Shown here one piece after another: positions 1-10,782 of a DNA stretch of 64,000 nt; position 1 is the first letter of the stretch, and each line of letters opens with the position of its first letter. The stretch comes from Sclerotinia nivalis (taxonomy: Eukaryota; Ascomycota; Leotiomycetes; Helotiales; Sclerotiniaceae). The stretch spans positions 186,001 through 250,000 of the forward strand of contig JAPEIS010000013.1 in the NCBI GenBank assembly GCA_029531795.1. The letters are read 5' to 3'. Made by a program: the position numbers and the translations under genes. A model generated the notes under the pieces. That model did no database searches. It saw only the letters and a program-made list of their open reading frames with translations, and was not told the origin of the DNA.

Positions 1-286
1 TGTACTTAGGTATGACTCCCTTGGAAGATGTAGAATAATTTAAGAGCTGATGGTTTGCTATTACCGTATCCCTAGGGTAATGTAGGAAATACAACTTTGA
101 GGGGTAAATCCAATGAATGGCAATTCAAATGAGCATCACATCGCACACACACCTCACAGCCTACCTTACCTGAAGGCTGAAGCTCTTTCGTTTTGCCCGC
201 AGAGCCGAGAGCTTGAGCTTGCCTGTTAGAGCTATCACCAACACGGTTAATCCAAATGTCACTAGAGCAATTAAGGTAGTATTCAT
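1..286 (-). CDS. 5' end of an unidentified membrane-anchored protein gene (partial, runs off the window)
   Basis: An ATG at 286 (minus strand) opens a 39-codon exon (286-170). The exon encodes a short polar start, a hydrophobic stretch of about 20 residues (roughly residues 5-21) and then a basic segment (KLKLSALRAKRK). This is the pattern of an N-terminal signal anchor. The exon ends at a consensus donor (GTAAGG, 169-164), and without splicing a stop follows within three codons. A plausible acceptor at 48-47 opens a second exon (46-1) in phase 0, reading LLNYSTSSKGVIPKY, which leaves the window. The rest of the gene lies to the left. Many fungal P450s and other ER-anchored oxidoreductases start this way, but the visible part has no diagnostic motif, so no function is assigned. 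The intron model (47-169) is inferred. Confidence 0.42.
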
Positions 287-320
287 CTATTTAGAGTGGT
301 CTAGTTGTGGTTTGGTGTGG

Positions 321-402
321 TTTGGTGTGTATTAGTGTGTGTTAGTGTGTGTTAGTGTGTGTTAGTGTGTGTTAGTGTGTGTTAGTGTGTATTAGTGTGT
401 AT
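321..402. repeat. Decamer tandem repeat (GTTAGTGTGT)n
   Basis: About eight near-perfect copies of a 10-bp unit GTTAGTGTGT (some copies ATTAGTGTGT) run in tandem, preceded by related GTTTGGTGTG units. The array lies just upstream of the minus-strand gene that starts at 286. No coding function is visible. Confidence 0.85.
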
Positions 403-412
403 CTTTAATGGT

Positions 413-3400
413 TCTTCCATTGATTTTAATTGGTTTATAGTGATGTCCGCACCAAAGATCACTAAAAGATCATTACTAGGTAGGTACCTACTAGGCAAAA
501 TATCCCTGTCCTTTGGCACCAATCGACCCTGATAAAAGATCGCCCGAACTTTCTTATGGAACGACGACAGAAACGAGGCTGAGCCTTTTGCATATCACAA
601 AGGTAATATGTATGAGAATGACATCCACCATCAAGTATCTATCTACTCTTTACTTCATTAGGTTGACTTTTCTATTCTACCATATTTACCATATTTCTAC
701 TCGTAAATTAAATGAATCAATCATTACACTTTCTTTGTCTTCCTGTACAATATCTTACCACATATCCCGAAACCAAACCATCCTTCAATCCACGGCTGTT
801 ACGAATTCAAATGTTGTCTACTAGGTACCTACCTAGGTGGATATGGATTGTGAATCATAAACATTTGGTATGGGTGCCGGTTGACTGGAGAGCGAGAGAG
901 GACATCCTATCAATAACGAGGCAAATCAATCTCTACGGCTGTTACATACTTTGCCCAATCTGACGAGAGACCATTCAAGAGGCAAGACATACTCATTCTT
1001 TCATACATAAATGGTTGAAGGCAACGGTAGGCAGGAAGTGGAAATGGAAATGGAAATGGGATTGGAACCATTCATTTTTGTTGAGGCTGATGGAAATCCG
1101 AAATCCTTCACGGAATGAATCCGCCTAAGCTTTAAGCTACTAGTATTCTAACTCGGTGTGTTTCCCATGTACTCAATGCTCAATGCTCAATACACTACCA
1201 ACTATTCATATATTGAGCCTCAACATATATATATATTTTGTCGCCGAGTATAATGATATTCATTCGCCATACCATGTATACAAGGATTGAATACACCCAC
1301 CCATATGGGATACTCTTCGTTCCTTGTACTAATCCTATCATTTGATAATTGCCAAACGGACAATGATCACGTCCTCACGTAATCACGTATTAGCCATACA
1401 AGCTTTTTCATGAATAAATCTTCTCTCTCGCCTAGAACTTCACACTACCACAAATTTATCATGTCAATACCCTTGGTGCGCTGAGTACAACATTTCGATT
1501 TTCCGAAGTCGGAAGAAAGGAAAGAAAACAACACCAACATCCACATCAACACGCAGCAGTTCTGCAGTCTGACAACCACCACATTTTGTATACATACATA
1601 CATATATATCTTCATGCACAGAGAAGAAAAGAATCCTAGCAGAAACGCAAATGCAGCATCACTTACTGTACCTCCCACGATGTCACTTTTATCACCATCC
1701 ATCAATATTCGACTATTCATTCCAAATTTTCTTCCTTTTTACCCAAAACATACAACACAACATTTTACCACACCTTAACCTACCTATCTTGGGTCCATGA
1801 TAATTTATTTCCCCGCCTTCACCAGCAGAATTGGGATCCCCATCAACCCGGATAATGAATACGTCCAAGAGATGCAAAACATCGTCGATGCATTTCAATA
1901 GATTAAAAGGATCTATTGATCTATTGATCTATTGCCTCGAACTTGTTCTTTGTCCAACATACATCCAACATAATTGCATAATCGATCACTTTTTCAACTT
2001 TTCCGAGATTTATTTTTTCACTACAGTTCGTACTATTTCATTGCCATCCAGAGCCATTGTTTCTCGACATATCGGACATTCATGATTTTCTCAAGGAATT
2101 CTATCTCCGAAAAAGTACCCCGCCAAGCCAATTCTTTCCCCCTATCATATGACACATTTGAACTTGTGTATGGTGTATGGAAGTGCCAAGTTACACTACA
2201 TTAATCACCCCAGCTGTACTAGGATTAACTTGTGTTTGTTTGTGAAGTACAATACTTCTATTTGCCTCTCAACTGTTCTGATTTTTGATCATCGCACATA
2301 ATCGCTATCATTCCGCATCCTTCTATCTATCTTCCTGCGTATAATAATGTTCGGTTGAGCAATAGAACATTGCATATTATATGAACTGTGTAGGTGCCTT
2401 TGAGATTGCCATGAAATATCGTTTTGAGGATTTTCGATATCACAACATCAGAACAAAGATTTTGATCTCTTATTATTCCACAACATCCGAGTAGTTCATG
2501 AATCTCTTCAATCTCGTATCGTCAGATCAAATATTCATGATACATGATCTATTCCTCTCCTCTATCTGATCACATTCCGATTATTTCATTTATACTTCTC
2601 CCACAATATCTCAAGGAAATCTTGATAATATCGTCGCAGTTCAACACAACATCCAATCTTCCCACAATTCTCGATACACGTCGATTTCGAGCACAGCTTA
2701 TCGCAACCACGACAGCATCAATATCTAATCACAGTTCTTGTTGCGTCATGCTGATCTGCATTATCTCATCTCAACCACCTATTTCAAGATCGTAGCAAGT
2801 GCCTTAACACACCTATTCCGATTTGTGCCTGAATTGGAACATGCGGAACCACTTTCGTGTGTTTTACTACGTCACTTCGATTAAGATATATATGTCTAAT
2901 ATACGATTATTGGTCTGCAATAAGAAATCCGAAAATACTATAACTATGTTTAATCTTCCTTTTTTACATCGATCTTCCGACGGCATCTCGGGCTACCTAT
3001 CTTCAGAGTTGTCAAAATAGCCATTTAACACCGCATCGCCCCATGACTTCATTTTCATCGTCCTTTATACCACTGGATCTCATAAAAACAGAGAGCACTT
3101 TATCTTCTATCTCGTCCCAACGATAAAACGTATTATCGTAGGTACTAGCTAGCATATTCACCGCATCATCTTACTCCTGCATCATCTTATTCAGGCCAAT
3201 CTCAAACAGAAAATCTTTGTGAGACTGAGATGGTTCCTAAGCTCGTGACATCAGTTTTCTGATGCCGAAGCAGAGTTGCAATACAATATCAAGATCCGAT
3301 AGATCTAGATATCGAATCGAGATCTACTTGAATATCACAGCATGACATAATGCCCAATCACCACATTTCTTTCTTTCCATTTTCTTCCTCATCATCACTC

Positions 3401-4176
3401 GCAAGAAAACAACAACCATTTTATACACGCACTTAGTTTCATACTCGCTAGCAAAATGCCATGGTAACACCCGAACCACACTTCTTTTATTATCATGATC
3501 ATCATTTGCATCACTCCGAACGTTGATGGCGGGTGACACCACGTCAGGTACAGTGTCTGTATTGTATGACATTTCAAAGAACTTCCTGGTGTGTTATACG
3601 AAATTTAGAGTTGAAATCAACGTCAACCTCAACCCTCAAAGTTGAAGTTCGAGTATTTCCACTATCACTACGTTTCCTAACCGATCACATCATCCACCTT
3701 TGATTCATGTTTAATTTTAAGATATATTTTTGTATTATGTATGGATGTCCGCCTTCTTAAATGATTATTGACCAAGCCAACGTTTAATCCGTAGCAAAAA
3801 TACACTTCCATACCTTCTCAAACTCTCCTTTCCCTAACATCTTGTTCATTTGCTTTTGGTTGAACCCAGGACCACAATAAATCTTTAGAATTATATCTTT
3901 AAGGACGTTCATATAACGTTTAATTGCGTCACTCTAATAAAGCCCTAGTAAATAAGCTAAGCACCGGACAGTTTTGTTCTTGAGAAGTTTCTGACTCCAC
4001 GACTTGTATTGGCGTTGAAGGTGGTATGATTCGAATTATCGAGTACCGCAGGCTCCAATGAGGTGGGAAGATTACCCCGTTGTTTTGTTTGGGGCACATT
4101 CCTAATTTCTTATTGTGATCGTATGGAATTAGTCGTACGATTTTACCGAAATATCCCCTCTTGGAAATCGATGTTG
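413..4176. other. Long intergenic stretch without a supported gene
   Basis: Only short overlapping reading frames without family resemblance or coherent exon structure are present. The stretch holds a few (GGAAAT)n units near 1035-1060, an ATATAT run near 1228, and a short GATCTATT repeat near 1911-1935. Base composition is AT-rich and looks like promoter, UTR or intergenic DNA. I see no RNA gene here. Confidence 0.6.
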
Positions 4177-4455
4177 ATAGAAGAGAAGAAGAGAAGAAGA
4201 GAAGAAAGGAAGAAGAGAAGAAGAAAAGAAAAGAAAAAAAAAAATAAAATAAAAAAAAAAAAAAATAAAAAAATAAAAAAAATAAAATAAAATAAAATAA
4301 AATAAAATAAAATAAAATAAAATAAAATAAAAATAAAAAAAAATAAAAAGAAGAAAAAAAAGAAAAGAAGAAAAGAAGAAGAGAAGAAGAAAAGAAGACA
4401 AAAAGAGAAAAAGAGAAGAAGAAAAGAAAAGAAGAAGAGAAGAAGAGAAGAAGAT
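4177..4455. repeat. Purine-rich compound microsatellite (GAAGA / AAAAT)
   Basis: About 280 bp consist almost only of A and G, with T confined to an (AAAAT)n core (about 4275-4335). The flanks are (GAAGA)n-type units, so the structure is GAAGA arm, A-rich/AAAAT core, GAAGA arm. Frames across it encode only Lys/Glu or Phe/Leu low-complexity strings and are not genes. Confidence 0.9.
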
Positions 4456-4999
4456 GATTTGGTTAAGCCTTTAAAACACCAGCAGCCAGTCATCGCTGAG
4501 ACTCGCTTCGGCATAGAGAGTCAAAAGTTTAAATAGGCTTTGCGTGTTATCCTTATTAGGAGAAGTCTTACCAGTCATCGACGACGCTCAGTCAGAAGTA
4601 TCGTCGTAGTCATGATATCATTCTTGGACATTTTTGCTCTCTATGCAAAGTTGGGCAGTCGAAAATCATACAGGTAGAATATCGATCCTATTGGTGAATT
4701 ATGACCTGATTGGATTTCACGAATTGTGAATATTATTAGGCTATTGGTAAATCACTGATGCTCTCCAGATCTCACCCTCAAGTCAACACTCATGGAGATT
4801 CTCACCGCCCGATGTTTACTCTAACAAAATCATAGATGACCTCACCGACACAAATGCTTCACATTGCTCATATTGGGCGTATTGAATGTTTTGTACGGTT
4901 GTTTAGTTTACTTTGATTGTTATTTGTGAAGATCAACGATTAATGTATTCTACATGCTCTCTCTCATCCTCTTTACATCTGTATCATTCCTTATATAAT

Positions 5000-6189
5000 T
5001 CACAAGAGCGAGGATCCATCACCGGTTTTAATTCCACCCGGCTCGTAGCACAAGTTCCAGGGCTCACATTTTCCCAAGAAATGCGCAACTCCTTGTTTTG
5101 GCCACTCGTAAGCAATGGAGAGGGTTGTCAATGCGGGTCTCATGATCTCATGAATATTGAGATTCAAAATCTTGCTGAAAGCGAGCGAATTTTCCTTCGC
5201 CGCAATCCTGTCCCTTTGACCAATATTCGCTTTCAGCTTCTGATCTATCATTTTCGAAAGGAGAACGGGATCCATATTCGTGATTTCCATTTCAAGCGTC
5301 TCGTATATTAAAGGCCTAATGTATCGTTTGAACTCGACCATATCGATATCAGATCCAAATTAGCCATTAAATTTTACGCAAGCCTAACTCCATGTAAAAG
5401 CATCTTCGAAAATGTCTGGAAGAATGGTATACATAACATCAGAAAGTCGGAAATTATCTGGTTATCCTGAATTAACGTTGATGATTCTCTTCAATTCCCT
5501 ATTCATCAAAGTGCTTGTAGTGGGACGTCGTAATAAATCGGTGAGTGCCAGTTTACTTCCACCTCGCTTTTTGAATGTTATGGCTTGTTCAATTAGATCC
5601 TCGAAAGTATGGGGATATTTAATCTCGTAACCTGCTGGGCGGAATAACTTCCGAGCATCGTCTTGACTAATGTAGCTGTCGTCTTGACGAAGGTAGCAGC
5701 ACTGCATCCTCGCAAGAAGAGAATAAAGCATCAAAAATCCGGCGCCATCTCCAGTACTTTCGTCTTCCCCCAAAATCTGTGTTACAGCGCTGCTTCGATT
5801 TCCACGGGAGAGTAGGTGCAAAAATGTTCTTCGAGATGTTTTAACAAATCTGCTGTGTACTCGCGATTCGTAGGGGAGGGTCTGCTTTCGTGGTCATTTT
5901 GACTATTCGAATAATCACGAATTTTTCGAAAAATGGGAGTTTCGTGTGCCGCAATCTCTCTCTGGGGACGGGAATATGGTAGTCCTTCAAAGTGTAAGCA
6001 CGATTTCGTGCAGTTGTTTGAGAATTTCACATGCTTGTTTGATGTTATCGCCCAGGGATTTCCTTGTGTATGTTGGTGCGTGTATGATGTTTTCAAAATA
6101 TTCAACGCTGTCTGGAAATCGAAGCGGATGTTTGGGAAAGAAACGAAAAGGAAAGAAGTGAAGGAGAAATGTTGAAACTTTTTAAGCAC
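5000..6189 (-). pseudogene. Decayed hypothetical protein gene (frameshift and in-frame stops)
   Basis: Three minus-strand blocks read as one continuous protein-like sequence. The first (6189-5782) ends in EEHFCTYSPVEIEAAL and a stop. A second frame picks up in the same place (from about 5781) with TQILGEDESTGDGAGFLM and continues to a stop at 5462. The same frame then runs on through sensible sequence (PDNFRLSDVMYTILPDIFEDAF), meets two more stops near 5388 and 5364, and continues as the 113-codon block 5341-5000. One frameshift (about 5780) and three nonsense codons therefore separate the pieces, and no intron with standard borders removes them. All three stops are TAA or TAG codons that could derive from CAA or CAG. 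I do not recognise the family. It could also be a coincidental chain of frames, but the length and composition argue for a relic. Confidence 0.5.
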
Positions 6190-7073
6190 ATCAGGTCTGA
6201 AAATAAGCTATATATGGAATCATGGATTAATCAATCGAATCATTGTAATTCATATCATAGTCAGATTTTCGAGTCAAATCCAGGTGGAAAATGAAGTCGG
6301 TATATTTTGTATGAGTAATTTTTGGGTTTGGAACGCAGGGGATGGATTGAATTTTTACAGATCCATCCTACTTGTATACAAGCATTTGTTAATATAAACT
6401 CGATTGGTATTTGAGCTGCGAATATCTAGTTATGATTTATATAATGGGAAGTATTAGTTTGTATTTTGGGATTTAGTAAAAATGGTGGTTGAGTATTGAA
6501 TGAGAGATGGAAATGGAAATGGAAATGGAAAATATATAAAAGTTTTAGTCTTAATGTAAGGAAATTATGTTTTAGTCCCTGTATATGTATACATATGACT
6601 TTAGTTCGATTTTTTGAGTTAAAAGGAACAATTATATTTTAATATTCAACTCTCGTTATTTCTCATTTAAGCACAAACACAAGTTCTTAATCTCCTGGCC
6701 TCATTAAGAACTATATCTTCATTGCCTCATGATTACAACTGGTAAATTTATCTAACTAATTTATTTAGCTCTGATATTAGAAGAAAACCCCCCTATTATC
6801 TTCTTCGCCTCCGCAATATTAATCACCTTAACACAGATACTCCAGCTTCAAGCCCAAACTAGTACTCTTAAACATCTGGGATTCAAAGCCGTGGATTTAT
6901 ATCGAAACTATACGCCGGAAGTAAGAAAAAGAATCTCAAACACACCAATGCATGGTAATATATTCCAACGGCAAATAAGTACCTCTTCTTCGATTTCCTC
7001 TCCAAACAACTACCAAAATTCAGACGAGAGAGAAAACCACATGTTAGTGAATCTCGCTTAATCACCAGGGGCT
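6190..7073. other. Intergenic, no gene seen
   Basis: This is AT-rich DNA between the decayed gene and the inserted repeat element. It has a short (GGAAAT)n run near 6508-6530 and no supported coding sequence or RNA gene. Confidence 0.6.
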
Positions 7074-7084
7074 GTTCATTCATA

Positions 7085-7086
<2 letters not shown>
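7074..7086. repeat. Left target-site duplication of the 7.1-8.2 kb element
   Basis: GTTCATTCATAGA at this position is repeated exactly at 8182-8194, directly flanking the element on both sides. Confidence 0.8.
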
Positions 7087-7116
<30 letters not shown>

Positions 7117-8181
7117 TAACGTCCACACTGAGTCTAAGACTATCTAGGACGGCTAGGGGCTCTATGAGCTCCTAGTTGATGCTATGGGGAGTTGTATGCT
7201 AGCTAGTATACAGTTTGTATAGTTTGGGTTTCTTTTCAACTTTTGAAATGTTGATTGAGGGTAAGTGAAAACTAATACTAGGGAACAAAGCCCGATATCT
7301 TCATCCTCTAAGATTTTTCCTTCTTTGTTCTTCTTTTACCTTTTGTTAATTAAAGTATCCTATTGATATAATCTTCTTCTTCGATCCAATCTACTATTCC
7401 GATATCCACTTCCCACAAAGATCAAGAATCATCTCCGTCAAGATTACTTCTAGTATAGCAAAAAGGTTCTCATATTAGTGAAAAGCAATTGAAAGGTATC
7501 ACTCTTTTCAGTTCGAATTCATTCATTAGCTTCTTTGTATATTTTCCTAGGTATGATGATTTCCAGCTTTGTTTGAATGTAAATAATCGAAACCGTCGAA
7601 TGGAATATCAATCGTTTGAATGTAATGATAGTAAAGCGTAACCCTAACCTTACCTACACATATACAAAAAATATTTTCGTAAAATCGAAGAAAAGGCGTA
7701 ATATCGTATCGATACTCAGAGTATAGCATTAGTTGATAGATGATAGTATTTTCAGTTTTGTGATAATCGTAATGTTAAAATGAATATGTTTTCGATAATC
7801 GATTGTCGAAAAAAGGTATAAAATACGAATAAAATAGTAGCAAATTCCGTATCAAAAAGATCCTTTTAGAATAGAAGGGACTTACTAAACGTATTATATC
7901 TTGTATTAAAATAATAATCGATAACAGATGTTGAATCTAACCAGGGCTTCTATAGCTATCGTCCGTATTTTAGGTTGATATTCGTTCATCCTTTCGAAGA
8001 TATTGATGCTGTAAAATCGTAATAACCCTTTCATCGTGAATATCGTAATCGGGAAACCCTCTTTCTCTCTTCCAATGTATCCGATTCCATCAAATGACTC
8101 AATCTTAGCTCTGCAGACTCTCAATAGAGAGCTGGAGGTTCGTAGAGGGCACCACGTACAGGTGTTGAGTCTTCGCCCTCC
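7087..8181 (-). mobile_element. Non-autonomous retroelement-like insertion, copy 1 (1,095 bp)
   Basis: The element is bounded by a 13-bp direct repeat (7074-7086 and 8182-8194). Its left end is a (TTGA)n run. About 200 bp inside that end and about 135 bp at the right end align with the element at 52477-53179; shared blocks include CTATCTAGGACGG near the left end and GGAGGTTCGTAGAG near the right end. On the minus strand it reads from a fixed 5' end (GGAGG...AGACTCAACACCTGTAC) to a (TCAA)n 3' tail. A simple-repeat tail plus a TSD of variable length is typical of target-primed retrotransposition (LINE/SINE type). No reverse transcriptase or other long frame is present, so it would need a helper element. 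The middle (about 7300-8045) is AT-rich and shows little likeness to copy 2. No clear pol III A/B box pair was found. Confidence 0.7.
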
Positions 8182-8194
8182 GTTCATTCATAGA
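8182..8194. repeat. Right target-site duplication of the 7.1-8.2 kb element
   Basis: This is an exact second copy of the 13-bp sequence at 7074-7086, lying immediately outside the conserved right end of the element. Confidence 0.8.
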
Positions 8195-10782
8195 ATACTA
8201 TATATGAATACATATCTTCAACTACATCTTCACCTAATTCTGCATCTTACAAATCAAACAACTTTTTGCGCATCTACAACACATATTTTTTTCTCGTGTT
8301 AGTTCAGCAACTCTGAATATTCGAGGAGGAAGTATTGATACGGCATCTTATTCTTTGATTTAGATTGATATATTTAGGTTTGCGGCACCAGTATCTGCCT
8401 CCCGTAACTTCTGGATTCAAGAGTACAACGAGTATTCCACAACACCCGCAATATCTTTCCTGCAACATTTATTCATCACCATATCCAAACTCCCACAACC
8501 ATTCACTCACTCACTCACTCACGCATATAAGCCCAGTACATTACATCAGCCACAACCACAACCACCTCCTCCTCAACCCACCAACTACCCAAAACCAAAA
8601 AAAAGCCCAAACACCTTCGCCCCCACAAACCCCGCAGCGCCCAATCCCGCACCCTCATCTTCCCCCGTACAGTCTACCCAAATCTTCCCGTTCGTGCATC
8701 CCTCTTAGATTTAGTAGCGCTACATGAAAGTGGAAGATTATTTTTGGATTTGAATTTGGAGGCTGTAGTTGAGAGTGTGGTTGACGGGGTTGGTTGACGG
8801 GGTGATTGAGGGGGTTTGGGATTCATTGGGGGGGAAGGGAGAGAGGAATAGAGATGGGATAAGGATGAAAGAAGGGAGATAACAATATAGGAAGGGATAT
8901 AAGGAGGGGATTTGAGAGGGAGCTTGGTATATATTTTTCTTTTCCTTTTTTCTGTTTGTTAGCAGGGGAAGCGAAGGGAATTTGGAAGTTTGAGGGGTAG
9001 TTTGTGGATAGGAATGGGATGGGGAAGGAAGAAGGCTGATATTTATATAACAGAAAATAAATCTCCTTATTACTCCCAGAATACATATTCAGTATCCCAA
9101 GAAGGAGAAGAAGAGGAATTCCAAGAAGATATCACCCACGTGCACATCACCAACCCAAAAAAATCACCCACCCATCAAATCCATCAAATCCATCAAACCC
9201 CTCAAACCCCTCAAACCCCTCACACCCCTCAAACCCCTCACACACCTCACACACCTCAAACTAAACTCAAGCTCAACCCCCACATTCCCCATAAATCCAT
9301 CTCCCTCCCCTCCCCTTACACCCACCAAGCATCCATGCGTCATTACATCTTCATCGGGATTAGCCGCGCTTAAAAATCTCCATGAAAATCGGATTAAAAA
9401 ATCGAAATCAAAATATAGATACGCGACAAGTGAAAGGAAAAGAGTATGCATATGGAGAGTGTAGATATATTGAATCTTCTACATCTTTTGATGGGAGAGA
9501 AGATTTAGAGGGTTCAGAGGATTCAAAGCAAGCGAAGAAGGAAGAAAGAATTCCGAGTTGTGAAGGGAAAGAAAAGGAGTGGAAGGAAGATCACGACCAG
9601 GGAAAAAACGAAAAAGGCAAATTCGATACCGAAATCGAAATTACAACGGTACACCAAAGAGCCATGAAGTAAACTCAAAAGATCTCCATACTTCCAGACG
9701 ATCTGGAAAGATTAAAAAGCGCAAAATACCGCAAACCCGCACTCGCACTCCCACGCTCACACGCACACGGTACACTCCAGAAATAAAATCAATATCTATC
9801 TCCCAATATATCATTATCACACAACACTAGTAATTGCAAACTCCAAACGATCCCAGATTTAACAATATCTATGATCCTATCAATTCGCTCTTATTCCATC
9901 AACTTCTCATCATCTTCCTCCTTACAACCACTACACCCAAAACCATACCATCTCCCACCACCCACTACCCATCCCCCATACCCTCATACCTCACCTCACC
10001 TTACCAATGTATCCACGTCATTCTTTCCCTTTAGCTATCAACTTCTAATCCCACTTGTTTAATCCTACCCTTACCATCCACCATCTCTTCTCTCATAAAT
10101 CTAAATCCTCCTCCTTTTCCTTCTTCTCTTCCTTCTCCTCCCCCTCCTTTTCCTCCCTTTACAATCCCAATATTCCTCCACTATCCCCATCCCCATCCCC
10201 ATCCCTATCCCCAATCCAATATTCCTCCCCCCTTCCCTTCACCCTTTAAACACACCAAATACAAAAACCCAAAAAAAAAACACTCCGAACCCCCACAATC
10301 TCAAAAAAATCATCCATCCATTCATCAGATCATGTTTAGCAAGACCACTATCTTTCAACACCTTCGTATCCAAATATCATCACATTCACACTCATATACA
10401 TCACTCAAAGTAATCAAATCACAAACATAAAATCTCATAACAAAATTGCATCTCGAAGTATCTATTTCCGATCTATCTTCTAATATGCAATACTCAAGTA
10501 GAAACTAATAAAATTTTGTCTTGATGTGAAACTCATAATTTCAACCATGTAAAAAAGAGATTCGTAGTCAAGAGGAGGTAAAAAACGAATAAACGCCAAC
10601 GGACCATACACTATGATGATGACCAGTTAAAGTCTCAAACATAAGTGAAAAGTAAAAAAACAAAAAAAGACTCGAAATTTCTTTTCGTGACCCGAGTTTT
10701 CCTCTTTGTCTTGCCCATCCCTTTTAAATATTTCGTCTATTCCACAACATCAATCATCATCAATCATCTATGACGTAAACAT
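8195..10782. other. Pyrimidine-rich low-complexity intergenic region
   Basis: The + strand is strongly C/T/A-biased and holds several degenerate tandem arrays: (ACTC)n near 8505-8520, ATCAAATCC / CCCTCAAA units at about 9170-9260, and TCCCCATCC units near 10185-10215. Reading frames here are Pro/Ser/His low-complexity strings in several frames at once, so I call no gene. The right end (from about 10,500) probably contains the 3' UTR of the EF-3 gene. Confidence 0.6.

Noticed and set aside
4129..4514. Phe/Leu-rich minus-strand frames of 90-123 codons
   Set aside because: They are translations of the purine microsatellite; the composition is entirely explained by the repeat.
8365..9830. Overlapping Pro/Ser/His or Lys/Glu-rich frames on both strands
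   Set aside because: Low-complexity DNA keeps several frames open at once; no splice structure, start context or family signal supports a gene.
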